From assembly GCA_017979445.1 (NCBI GenBank), contig CM030716.1:14173611-14237610 (forward strand): DNA of 64,000 bases. The letters are read 5' to 3'. This DNA comes from Akebia trifoliata. Taxonomy: Eukaryota; Streptophyta; Magnoliopsida; Ranunculales; Lardizabalaceae. The translations under genes and the position numbers were made by a program. The notes beneath the pieces were generated by a model. It worked only from the letters and a program-made list of their open reading frames with translations, had not been told where the DNA came from and made no database searches. Positions 36,478 to 48,334 of this stretch are shown here, in pieces. Numbering within the stretch: the stretch's first letter is position 1; the number at the start of each line of letters is the position of its first letter.

Positions 36478-38223
36478 TGTAGACACCCCATTTTTGCACT
36501 CGCCTGATTAATCAACTCGTCAACCCGATCGCAATGATTTCCAATGATGGATGTTATTTCCATTGTTTTATTTTGTTACCAGAAATGTTTCAGAAATCCG
36601 GATGAGGTATCTCGAATTGACAAAACCTTAGAAACCACACTACGCTAGGAAAATACGACTCCAGAAACATAGAAATCATCATCTTGCAGACCCAAAAAGA
36701 AGCTTTACGATAAAAATCACTAAAAAATTGACCAAATTACCACCCTAACATCAAAACAACCCTAGAGCCTACGTTACGATTAGGAAAACCCATTCAAACA
36801 CATAAAATAACAAATCGAAACCAAATAAATCATTTCGCCAATTTTAACAGAATTTAACAAAATTACGAAAATGCCCCTCATAAAGTTCACGATCATTTCA
36901 CACAAAAAATTTCATAAATAACAAAAACTAATATTTCCATTGAATTCCTTATGAAAAATCGATTCTAAAACATCCTAGAACATTAAAAACCGACTTAAAA
37001 CGTGAAAAGTCCTCTCTAGGGGTAAAACGATAATTTCATAATTTTCATAATTAAAAATTTCAAAATTAATAAATAAAATATTAAATAATTAAAGTGAAAC
37101 ATTAATGAAATTAATTTAAAATTATGAATTAAAAAAATTGATCAATTGGGCTTTCAAGTAAAATTGTTGAGGGTTCGTCAGATATTTCTTTAAGGACCCC
37201 TCCATTTGGGGGTCCAAAGAATTAAAGATATAATAGAGGAGGGTTCTCCAAAAATTTAAACTCAACCGAGTAAGACTAAAGTCAAGGTATTAAATTCAAT
37301 CAAGTGAGACTAAAGTCAAAATTAAAGTCAATTAAGCAAGACTAAAGTCAAGATATTAAAAGTCAATCAATTAAGACTAAAGTCAAAATATTAAAAGTCA
37401 ATCAAATAAGACCAAAAGTCAAAATCATAATAGAGTTCTAATTAAATAATAACTCTATCTAATAGAGTTCTAATTAAAACACAACTCCACCTAAAATAAT
37501 TCTAATTAAAATACAATTCTACCTAAAACAATTTTAACTAAAACACAACTCTAATTAAAAGAATTCTAATTAAACACTAACTATATCAAAATCAACCCCT
37601 AAAAAAATCTATAAATAGAGGTGTCACACCCTATTTTCGTACAAAATCATAAACCCTAAGAAAAGTAGGTATATAAAAGCTCCCCTAGCCTCCCATAAAC
37701 CCTAGTTTTGGAGCCCCAACTCCTTACCTAACATCCCTCCTTCGATTTTAGCCTAAAGAACACCTAAAACTCCTCTAAAAATGCTTCAAAATCCATAATA
37801 AACTCGAAGAGTCCAGATCCAAAAATAAGGAGATACCTTGCCTCGGAGATCCGAAATCAAATCCGGAGACAGAACGAAGCAAGGGAGTACGGTACAAGGA
37901 GCTATTTTTGTCGGATATGAGGGAACAAAGTCTTTGCTATCAAAAAGGTATAACTTTTTTTTATTTATTTTTATCTAGATTTTTAGTAATGTAATTTATT
38001 TGGGAAGTTAGTAGAGACCGACTTTGGCCGAGCAAGGTTGGTGCCTAACACCTTCCAACCTCGTAATATGATCCCCGAATTCAGTTTTTTTTCTGTTCTA
38101 GATTAGTTCTTTATCTATTTAGAGTCATTGATCGGTTCCTAGACCGTAATAACTAGGTGGCGACTCCCAAACCTCAAGGGTCAAAAGCGGATCCGCGCAC
38201 CCCGCGGATCGAGGGCGCTTTCA
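36478..38223 (+). repeat. E2 5' LTR
   Basis: 1,746 bp, TGTAGACACCCC...GGGCGCTTTCA. TATA box TATAAATA at 37610-37617, donor-like AAGGTATAA near 37946, PBS-like 10-mer TGGCGACTCC at 38158-38167, and GC-rich hairpin arms GATCCGCG/CGCGGATC at 38190-38197 and 38203-38210. U3 is rich in AAGTCAA and AATTCTAATTAAA short repeats. Confidence 0.93.
37610..37617 (+). promoter_or_regulatory. TATA box in E2 5' LTR
   Basis: TATAAATA followed by GAGGTG...CACACCCTATTTTCGTA, the same context as in E1. It would drive transcription rightward. Confidence 0.6.
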
Positions 38224-38224
38224 G

Positions 38225-38243
38225 TGGCGACTCCACTGGGGAC
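38225..38243 (+). other. E2 primer binding site
   Basis: TGGCGACTCCACTGGGGAC one base after the LTR end, identical to E1. Confidence 0.87.
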
Positions 38244-41200
38244 ATTGAGGATCAGACTTGAAAAACCCCAAGTATGGGAATATTTCCATTGACCTAGATT
38301 TTATTTTATTTGTTTTTTGCTCTCTTTCTTTTATATTTAATTTTTAGATAATTTCTTACTATTGTCCATTTATCATTTTTTTTTTTTGTTCATTAATTTA
38401 TCAACCCAATCATTAATTTCTGTTTAATTCCGAGTACGATAACGTGGCACATTTTTTCTGTAGTTCGATTGAGAGTCACTTAGGGTGACTTTAAATAATA
38501 CTAAATTTCAAAGAATAATGTGTTTGAGGGCAGAATAATGATGATGGAATAATGAAACAAAAAAAAGGTTTTTTTTTCTTTCTTTATTTTTCTTCCTTTT
38601 TTTTAAGGTATGTCGATCCATGTTTGTTTGGATAACAAAAGATTTTTTAGAAACATGGTTATATGTTATTTGATAATGTTTTAAAAAAAAATGAGAGATT
38701 TTTTTTGTTTATTTGCTTAGTACTTAGGTGTTTAATTTTTTTTTTTTAGGCAAGACATGCTGCCCTTTGACAGCATATAGAAAGTAGTAAAGTAAAAAAA
38801 AAAAATTAAAAAATTAAAAAAATTTAAAAAAAAATTCGACATTTTTTAGGTTCTATCGAGAGCAAAACATGCTGGAAGGGTGGTGTGCCATGAATAATAT
38901 ATATTTTGCCGATTTACACCATCTTAACAACAAGAGGGCGCTGGTGGGCTTGGTGTGCTACCAATAAAATTGTTATTTTTATTTTGACACATCATCTTCT
39001 CAAGATGATAGAATCAGCTGGGTTCAACATTTTTAATAGAGGACGAACTCCTCTCTCTACTGTATCGATTGGAATTTCAGCCCCATCAATGTCAATCTTA
39101 ATCAAAATCGTCGATGTCTTTTGATTCAAAGGATAGTTTTTTTAAAAAAAATCGACTCAAATGTGGTGATCTCGTCGTTTTCAATGGAGACTGACTGGTT
39201 CAAGTCAGAAACCGATCGGTTCAACCTCTCAAATCCGATCAATTTAGGTGGTTTATGATCCTAGCCCTCATCCTGATTACTTCGTGATTTTTTTTCACTC
39301 AAATATCGGTTCATGTTGCGATTTTGGTGGCTGTTGTTTTTTCGGATCAGTCGTTTTTTGTGAAATAGATACTGTTGATCTCGGTTTCAAATGTGAAGAT
39401 CTCGGTGGATGTTTGAATCTCAGTTTCTCTCTGTGTTTTGCTTGATTAAATTTGTCAAAGCTATCAGTTATTGTTCTTGCTCTCAGTTCTGAATAACCAA
39501 GAACGTTAATGGCCCAACATCGAGTTAGTAACAGTGGTTCTGTTGTTTTAAAACAACACCTAAGGCTGATCTCGATGTGGTTCTGTTGTTTTAAAACAGC
39601 ACCTAAGGCTGATCTCGACATGGTTCTGCTGTTTTAAAACGACACCTAAGGCTGATCTCGACGTAATAATGGATGAGTTCGATTGTTGGCAGCAGCATAT
39701 AATCTGCTTCACAAAACTATCTTGGGTTTTTAAAATCAATCTGTTCTCAAAAAAAGAAAAAAAGAGGAAATTAATTTGTTTCAAAAAAGAAAAATCAAAA
39801 TCAAAAAATAAAGATTAGAAAGTTTTTTTATAAAAAAAGGAAGTTCAAAAAACAACAAAATCAAATTTTTAAATGTTGCTAACAGCAACATATGTTCAAG
39901 TTTTTTTTTTTTGGTTTTCTGAATTTCTTTTGATCGGGCTCAACTTGCTTTTTTAAATTATCCTCTTTATCTCATCGATCATTATTATGCCCTCAATTCA
40001 ATACCCTTAGAAATTTTGAATTATTTCGGGTCACCCCAAAATAACCCTCGATGGGAACACATAAAGAAATAATGTCGGATTAAATGTTTGTTTCTAATAC
40101 GGATATGTGCTTGGTATGTTTATTTTTCTAATCATGTATTTAGAATGTTGCTGATTTTGATTAAACATCTATGTGATTAGAATGGTGTTGATTGAATATT
40201 CCTGCGATTCACGTTGTAATGATTGATTTGATTGCACCCATGGGCCCACTTGTTTGAAAAGGCCCCCCGGGCATACCCCACCCTGCTTTGCACACACCAC
40301 ATGCACGTTTATTGTTTTACCCACTTACACGTCCCATATAGCCAACGTGGCACTAGTGCATGACCCGGTCTCCTCGGAGATGCGACGTCATTCATGAAAA
40401 TCACAACTCCAGTGGCGTACCTTAGGGTATATCGAACTGGGGCATCAATACCGTCTGATCAGGTGATTCTGAGAAGTATATTGATGCACCCAGGATGGAG
40501 CGACCTGAGCCTTTGACCTATTGTAAGCCACACAGTCACATGTCCCGATTGCCAACGTAGTACTAGTACATGGTCGGTCCCCTCGTGGGATGTCAAACCA
40601 TTTATGAAAGTTACAACTCTTGACTCGTACCCATAGGTATGTAAAAAAAAATCTAAGTATATCAATTGCACTTCTTGATTAAAACCGGTGCCTAAGTAAG
40701 ATCTTGCCCTGATGTACCCTACTATACGAGGGGGATAGACTATGTCTATTCTAGACGAGAGGTATTTAAGTGGGCCCTTGCTCAGCATTGTGCGCCACCT
40801 CTCAACTGGAGATCAAACTGGCTGTTTTTGACTTCAGAGAAGTGAATTGAGATTTTAGATTATCACCTATACGGTATATCAAACCAAGTCACCACGTATC
40901 GAAAGGTATATAGGTGTGCTTGGGCAAGGGTGGTACGATAAAAATGCATTGCACGTAGTAAGCTTAGAGTCTAGAAACCTTCCTTGTAGGTCACGACTCG
41001 AACTTATCGTGGGTGTTCCCGGGTTGTTTATTGAATGGAACCTTTGGATCGATGAATGTATGTGAATGATGAGATCAGGGTGTATGATTGTCCTCAAGGA
41101 TCAAAGATGTTGCTTTTGAAAATTAAAATGGGTGCACCGACCCAATAAAGAATCCATTGTTTTACGATAATGACCCAGTCCATCCCGATCCAACAATCAT

Positions 41201-41440
41201 GGTGGACCGGGCAATTTAAATTAAAATGGAAATTGAATTTTCAAAGAAGAAAAAGAAAATATTTTTCAGAAAAGAATGTTTTTCAAAAGAAGTGTTCTCT
41301 AGAAAAATATTTTCCAAGAAAAAATATTTTTCAAAAAAATGTTTTCTGTAAGAACAAGATGTTCTGAAAGGGAAATATTTTCTAAATAAAAAGAAAATTG
41401 ATATTTTACATGGACCTTGGAAGAGTACTAAAATACCTTT
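38244..41440 (+). other. E2 5' leader
   Basis: ~3.2 kb without credible genes in sense orientation. It includes T/A homopolymers (38570-38840), the 43-bp palindromic triplicate (39534-39662) absent from E1, the diverged ~211-bp-offset duplication (40327-40640) shared with E1, and an AAAATATTTTxC-rich stretch before ORF1 (41255-41395). Confidence 0.75.
39534..39662. repeat. Three copies of a 43-bp palindrome-bearing unit in E2 leader
   Basis: Units start at 39534, 39577 and 39620. The first contains the perfect 18-bp palindrome TGTTGTTTTAAAACAACA; the others hold imperfect versions. Each ends CACCTAAGGCTGATCTCGA. No equivalent is seen in E1. Minus-strand open frames through it are repeat artefacts. 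Confidence 0.8.
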
Positions 41441-41455
41441 TTGTGTCAAACCAGG

Positions 41456-42637
41456 ATGCTAGTCGCAGGCGATAACCCAATCGATCAGTTAGTCAAAACA
41501 ACCGTTGTAGGGATGCACCCTGTAGAGAAGATCAATTTTGGGAGATTCATGTTGAGGAGTGCTCTCTATTTCCATGAGTTTGAGATAGACTGGAACCTTT
41601 TATATGCTATGGCTAAGCGATGGAATCCCTATCTCCATATATTCCATATGGGGTATATGCATTTGTGCCTCACTCACAAGGATTATTGTGGCATCATGAG
41701 GATATCCACTTCAGGACCTCTAGTCAGGCCCTCATTGAAGACCGGATATTCTGGTGAACTCGCCACAGGACTAAACATTTCTAAGGAAGAAGCCAAGGTC
41801 TTAGTCCATGACAGGAGATTGAACTTACTACCTTTACTGGGCCCGTATCGCTCCTGCAGTCACCCTATCAATGTAAAACCCGAAGCCTGGCGAGCTACTA
41901 GAGATTATCGATTGTGCCTAGGAATCCTAGCCTAATACATACTGACCTCCAATAGTGATGGCCAAATTATCCCTGAGTCTTTAATAGATATAGCCTCTCA
42001 ACTTTCAAGGAAAGCCAACCCAGTACCCCTTATCCTAGCTGAAACTTTCTCAGGTTTAGATGCCATAAAAAATGGCGAGCGGGAAAGCTTCAAAGGAAGC
42101 CCCTACTTACTCTATATGTGGCTTTGTGATCGTCTCAAAATCGTAGAGGTTCCTTCAAACCTTGAATATGGACCAGAACACTTTTCCAAGAGAAATCTGT
42201 TAGTGCGTCACAACTCAGTCAAAGCTTGGAGTAAATGGTTAGACTCTCGTCTTGCCTGTCATATCGATTTTAGGTGCCCTTGGTGGGTGACTGATCCCCC
42301 TATTCTAGGAACCAAAGGATCCTACTATGTCCGTCTGATTGGTTTAGAAGAAATATCTTTTTACCATCCTAATCTGATCCCAGAACAGTACGATGTACCT
42401 ACAGAGTTATCCTTACTTCAGCACAAAGCTTTCTTTTCCCCCGAGCCTTTGACTGAAAAGTTAGTACACCTCATTGAGAAAACTTGGAACAAGCGCACCT
42501 TAGGGTATCCAGACAGACCAGCAGAATTCAGAGAGCCAGTTGTTAGAGCCAAGAGGGTCAAGCCTGACAGTAATCCTGATGACCATCAAGACAAAGCCAA
42601 GCGTCCATGTAAAAATAGTTCAAGTCAAATTTGTTGA
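41456..42637 (+). pseudogene. E2 ORF1: extra protein upstream of gag
   Basis: Starts at ATG 41456 and stays in a single frame for 393 codons to TGA at 42637, broken only by one TAA near 41934, where E1 has CAA. It shares with E1 the segments MLVAGDNPIDQL, LRSALYFHEFEIDW, WNPYLHIFHMG and MWLCDRLKI, and a basic C-terminus (RAKRVKPDSNPDDHQDKAKR). No transmembrane segment, signal peptide or zinc motif is seen. Its place matches Ogre ORF1. A plant mobile-domain-like relationship is possible but unproven. Confidence 0.82.
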
Positions 42638-42832
42638 AAGATGTTTTAATAAGGACATATTGTTTGTCAATCATTTTCAATAAAACTATCTTTCTTTTTG
42701 AATAAATATTTTCTTTTCAAATACTCATTGTGTGAATGGATTAATTAATGGATTGGTGCACAGACCTCAATAAAATGATTCTTAAAAATGTTATCAAGGG
42801 GGTAATACTGAAATTGACTAAATCTACCTTTG

Positions 42833-44386
42833 ATGGGGTCATATAGGATTATCATTGCGCCCAAACTCAAGCGTCCACCTCCTAGTTGGAGTCGTAAGTC
42901 CAGTCGATTAGAACGAACCACATTACCAAGTCAACAAGCAGAGATGGCTTCAGAATCTGAGCTCACAGAGATCCGTAAGATCTTGGCAGCCTTTGCCAAT
43001 GACATCAACAATATAAAAGGTAAAGTGGAAATGTTAGAACAGACCTCGGAATCGACAGGGAATCCTGTAGATGACCCAAAAGAAAAAAAGGTAGAAGAGA
43101 AACGTCCACGTGAAATCTTCGAGCTCGACGGAGACGAAGAGTATGTTGATGAAAATCCGACGTTATCTAATAGAATGTCTCAATTGGAGTCAGCTATGAA
43201 GAGTATAAAGAGTATTGATGAAATTGCAGCAGGCATTGAAGCTCTGAACTGCATCCCTAGAATCCATTTGCTAGAAAAGTTTGTGATGCTTGAAATGGGC
43301 AAGTTCAATGGGACAGGGTGTGCGAAAACGCATCTTAAGGTGTATGTTACCAACATGCGCACAATGGGGCTCAGCGACGAACAGATGACATTGCTGTTCC
43401 AAAGGACTTTATCAGGATCAGCACTACGTTGGCTAATGTCTCAAGACCCAGTTACTGTGGGTACATGGGAGAACATGTCAAAGGCCTTTAGGCATTAGTA
43501 TAAATACAATACTGAGATTGAGACTTCTAGAAGGGATTTGGAAGCAACTAAATAGAAAAATGGGAAGACATTCACTGATTTTATTGGTCGTTGGAGGGCC
43601 AAGGCTACTCAAATGTGGGATAAACCTTCGGAGAAGGAACAAGTAGCGATTATCCTAAAGAACCTCTCTCAAGGATATGCTCAGCACTTAGTGGCCCAAT
43701 ACCTCCCTACTTTTGAATCCTTGTTACAAGCCAGAAGCCAACTTGAGGATGCATTTGCCTCTGGGATCCTTTCTAACCCCTCAGATAACAAGCCTAAGAA
43801 ACCATATGTTCCCAAACCCAATATCAACCATACTTACATCGCCAATACCTCCGTTACCCCAGCTCAACCCCCGGTCAGGGCTAATAACCAGGTTCACCCA
43901 AGTCAACCTCAAACTCTGCGTCAATTTACCAATTTAGGGATGACCCTTACTGTAGCTTTGCAAAAACTGTTGAAAAAAGGGTTGCTTACCCCGATTCAAC
44001 CTCGATCTTTATCAAATCCCTTGTCAGCTGGACACAACCCCAACTTATTCTATGAATTTCATCAAAATCCTGACCATCACACTGATCAGTGTATCACCTT
44101 GCGCCATGCCATTCAAAACCTTATTGATAACAAAAAGATCACAATCCCTAGCCCACCAAATGTCACCACTAATCCACTACCTACCTATCAACCTCTACCA
44201 ACCCTAAACATGGTTTCTCACGCCTCATTGACATTTGATCCCGCCTCTCTTATCCATCCAGTCCAAGTCAAACCACTTAATTACACCCTTGCTAGGATAA
44301 ATTTCACTGATGAGGTTTTCACCACAAACTATAAACCATTTGATCTAACCTCGGACGATATATATTGTTTATCCCCACCTCGCTAG
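42833..44386 (+). pseudogene. E2 gag
   Basis: Begins ATGGGGTCATATAGG. One frame continues to 44386 through TAG at 43496-43498 (E1 has CAG) and TAG at 43553-43555 (also TAG in E1). The Retrotrans_gag core is FNGTGCAKTHLKVYV...LLFQRTLSGSALRWL, continuing after the stops as WDKPSEKEQVAIILKNLSQGYAQHL. The knuckle-like segment reads FYEFHQNPDHHTDQC, with Tyr in the first Cys position. The frame closes at a TAG where E1 has a Tyr codon (TAC). Confidence 0.88.
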
Positions 44387-44410
44387 GATAATCTCGCATT
44401 CACTAGTTAC

Positions 44411-46019
44411 TTGCTGGCCCAAATGAATCTGAAAAGGCCTGTACTTTTGACAGACGAAGATCCATACTTGTTGACTGAAGAAGATGAGCCCTTCCCTCTC
44501 TCCTGTGATGAAGTTAGACATATGACTCGAGGGGGAAGAGTTTTTAAGCCACAAGAACTCTGTGTTGATAATCCTGCAGTCCTAGCACAAAAAGAAAGAG
44601 AAGATCCCACCAAGGAGAGCATCGAAGAAGATAACTCCGTGATCAAGCAGTTGAAAAAATCAGGTGTCAATATCTCAGTATGGGGTTTACTCATGGCTTC
44701 CACTGCTCATAGGGAGGCTGTTCTCAAAGCACTAAATACAGCCCAAGTTTCCCTTGATACTTCTCCAGATCAACTGGCCAGTATAGTAGGGGGCAACTTA
44801 TGTGGAGAATATCCTATCCTTCTCGGACTCAGATCTCCCAAAAGAAGGGGCAAGCCACACTAAGCCGTTGCACATTACAGTTGACTATAACGGGATGAGA
44901 GTACCTCTGGTTTTGATCAATAACGGGAGTGCACTGAACGTTTGCCCGTTGAAAATGGCTACTTGTCTTGGGTTTAAGGTTGAAGATCTCCTACCCACTA
45001 ATCAAGATGTTAGGGCCTATGATAACACCAAGAGAGATGTACAGGGAATTTTGCATCTTCGATTGTCCACAGGCATAGCTGAATTTCCTGTGGAATTTCA
45101 GGTTATTGACATCCATTCTTCTTTCAATTTACTGTTAGGGAGACCATGGTTATGCCAAATCAAAGCCATCCCTTCTACGCTACACCAAAAGGTCAAGTTT
45201 ATCAAAGATGGACTAGTAATTACTCTTCATGGAGACGCTGAAATTGTAGGGATCGTAAATAGTACTAAGGCCAATAATGAGCCACTGCTTGAGATTCAGC
45301 CGGAACAACAGGGGATAAAACTTAGTGGGTTTGAGTTTGAAAATATATGCTCAGTCCAATGGGATCAAGCCATGAAAGAATATTTTCCAATGGAAAATAC
45401 ATCTAATTGCTACATGGCCAATATATTCAAGAAAATGAGATTCTTCCCTGGTATGGGCTTAGGTTGCAAGCAGCAAGGTATTAAGGAGGCACTAGTAATT
45501 AAAGAGGTCATCGGCACATTCGGACTAGGATATAAACCTACTAAGGAAGATTGGGCCCAATACTGGAAGACAAAACGAGATAAGGCCATTGCTAAAAGGC
45601 AAAGGCGTACCACAGATCTCATTAAAATGAAGCCCTATCGAAAGACCCTCAATGGTTATTTTGTGAAAGAAGGAGAAGACTTCCGTTACTGTAGGTTCCC
45701 AGAGCCTTTCATTGATCACATCACAGGTACTCATTTGTCGGGGTTTGAAATCTTCTTTGGCATGGAATGGCCCGAAAAGGAAGCGATCACAGAAGTTAGG
45801 GAGAAGAAAGTTGAAGACTGGCAACTCGATCTGGACTCCCTCAACATCGATCAGCTATTCATTGAAGATTATAGTATCTTAGTGTTGTCAGTTGAGAAAG
45901 GGATCCCAAATCCTCAGTCTGTAATCAAACCCGATGTTGGGTCTCTATCAAATTATCATGTAATCAGTCCTGTGTTGCATGTCAAGGCTGGGTCTGTCGG
46001 TCCCATTAGTCCTGTTTAG
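44411..46019 (+). pseudogene. E2 protease region and PR-RT spacer
   Basis: The gag frame resumes at 44411 and shifts by one base near 44800 into the frame running to 46019. The protease motif is LVLINNGSALNVCP, so the catalytic Asp of E1 (IDNGS) is Asn here and the enzyme should be dead. LLGRPWL follows, then the glycine-rich spacer motifs MRFFPGMGLGCKQQG and GTFGLGYKP, then WAQYWKTKRDKAIAKR. The TAG at 46017-46019 is CAG in E1. Confidence 0.85.
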
Positions 46020-46025
46020 TCTAAC

Positions 46026-48334
46026 ATGCCAGTTGAGTCCTTTATTTCTGTTGAGTCAAATAAGTTAGTTTTTTCTGCTGAGTTTGTTTTTCCTGCTGAG
46101 TCAAGTGAGTCTGTCAAGTCTGCAATGAGTCATGTTACCCCATCTCTTTTTAATGAAATGAAAGAAATTTTTGATTACCCCGAGAGCAATAATAATTTAA
46201 CTAATAATCTAGCTTCGGAGGGAGAATCTTCTGACGAGGAACCTCCCCCTGAAATAATCAAATTACTTGAACAAGAAGAGGAACGTCGGGTTCAACCTCT
46301 AATAGAGGAAGTAGAGGTTATCAACCTCGGAACAAAAGAAAGTCCTCAAAAAATTTGGATAGGGGTCACTTTATCTCCCGATGAACGCAAAGGGATAGTA
46401 GAATTGCTCAGAAAGTTCAAGGACGTATTCACGTGGTCTTACGAGGATATGCCGGGGGTAAGCACAGATATTGTCCAACATCGGATTCCGTTATATCCTG
46501 ATGCTCGACCAATCAAACAGAAACTTCGACGTATGAAGCCGGAATGGACTTTGAAAATCAAAGAAGAAGTTACGAAGCAGATTAACGCTGGATTTTTGAA
46601 AGTAGTAGAATACCCTGAGTGGATTGCTAAAGTCGTCCCAGTACCGAAAAAGGATGGAAAGTTAGAATGTGTGTGGATTTTAGAGACTTAAACAAAGCAA
46701 GCCCAAATGATAGTTTTCCTATACCACACATAGATGTTCTAGTGGACAGTACAGCAGGACATGCGTTGTTGTCCTTCATGGATGGATTTTCAGGGTACAA
46801 TCAGATAAAAATGGACCCTCGAGATATGCAAAAAATGTCGTTCATCACACAGTGGGGGACATTCTGCTATAAGGTCATGCCTTTTGGTTTGAAGAACGCT
46901 GGAGCCACCTATCAAAGAGCAGCTACGATTTTACTACATGATATGATACAAAAGGAAGTCGAAGTCTATGTAGATGATATGATAGTCAAATCTAAGGAAT
47001 GACTAGGGCATGTTATAGCGTTAGAAAAATTTCTCACAAGGATTCAAAAGTACCAACTCTGCCTCAACCCACAGAAATGTGTATTTGGAGTAACTTCTGA
47101 AAAACTGTTGGGATTTGTGGTCAGTCAAAGAGGGATCGAAGTAGACCCTGTGAAGATTAAAGCTATCCAAGAGATGCCGCCACCCGAGACTGAAAAGCAG
47201 ATTCGAGGTTTTCTGGGTAGAATCCTGTATGTTAGCAGATTCATTGCTCAACTCACCAACGTTTGCGAACCTATTTTCAAGCTTCTAAAAAAGAATGAAC
47301 CAACAGTTTGGAATGAGCAATGTCAAAAGGCTTTCGATCAAGTCAAGGAGTATCTCTTAAACCCACCTATTTTGGTCCTACCTACACCGGGTGAACCACT
47401 TATTCTTTATCTGTCAGTCACAGAAGAAGCCATGGGATGCATACTTGCACAATATGACAAAGATACTCGCAAAGAAATGGCCATCTACTATATCAGCAAG
47501 AAAATGTTAGAGTATGAACGAAAATATTCGACCCTCGAAAAAACTTGCTTAGCACTGGTATGGGCTACTCAAAGACTCTGGCGCTATATGCTGTCTCATT
47601 CAATTATGCCTTTTGGTTTGAAGAATGCCAGAGCCACCTATCAAAGAGCAGCCACGACTCTATTACATGACATGATACATAAGGAAGTCGAAGTCTATGT
47701 AGATGATATGATAGTTAAATCCAAAGAACGACTGGGGCACGTTGCCGCGTTAGAAAAATTTCTCACAAGAATTCAAAAGTACAAACTCCGCCTCAACCCG
47801 CAGAAATGTGTGTTTGGAGTAACTTCCGAAAAATTGTTGGGATTTGTGGTCAGTCAAAGAGGGATTGAAGTAGACCCTGTGAAGATTAAAGCTATCCAAG
47901 ATATGCCACAGCCGGAAACTGAAAAGCAAATTCGAGGGTTTTTAGGTAGAATCCAGTATGTCAGCAGATTCATCGCTCAACTCACCAATGTCTGCGAACC
48001 TATTTTCAAGCTTCTCAAGAAGAATGAACTAACAGTTTGGAATGAGCAATGTCAAAAGGCCTTCGACCAAGTCAAGGAGTACCTCTTGAACCCTCCTATT
48101 TTGGTTCCACCCACACCGGGTGAACCACTTCTTCTTTATCTGTCAGTCACAGAAGAAGCTATGGGATGCATGCTGGCACAGTATGACAAAGATACTCACA
48201 AAGAAAGGGCTATCTACTACATTAGTAAGAAAATGTTAGAGTATGAACGAAAGTATTCAGCCTTGGAAAAAACTTGCTTGGCATTAGTATGGGCTACTCA
48301 GAGACTCCGACACTATATGATATCTCACTCAATT
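46026..48334 (+). pseudogene. E2 reverse transcriptase/RNase H with in-frame duplication
   Basis: An acidic linker leads to RT (PEWIAKVVPVPKKDGK); a one-base deletion near 46665 shifts frame just before VDFRDLNKASPNDSFPIPHID. The active-site box is YVDDM (about 46969-46983), followed by a TGA at 47000-47002 that is CGA elsewhere. The segment 46877-47605 (MPFGLKNAG... to SHSI) is repeated as 47606-48334 with a second YVDDM and a second RNase H. The polypeptide therefore runs RT-RH-partial RT-RH. The first RNase H lacks the usual first Asp (LYLSVTEEAMG), as in E1. Confidence 0.88.
46877..48334 (+). repeat. 729-bp in-frame tandem duplication in E2 pol
   Basis: The two 729-bp halves (243 codons each) both begin ATGCCTTTTGGTTTGAAGAA and end ...TCAATT. 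They are not identical; the second is closer to E1 at several sites (for example ELTVWNEQ, PPTPGEPLLLY). This argues for a junction between two related templates rather than a recent local duplication. Confidence 0.88.

Noticed and set aside
39295..39784. Minus-strand frames in the E2 leader
   Set aside because: They arise from the 43-bp triplicate and are absent from E1.
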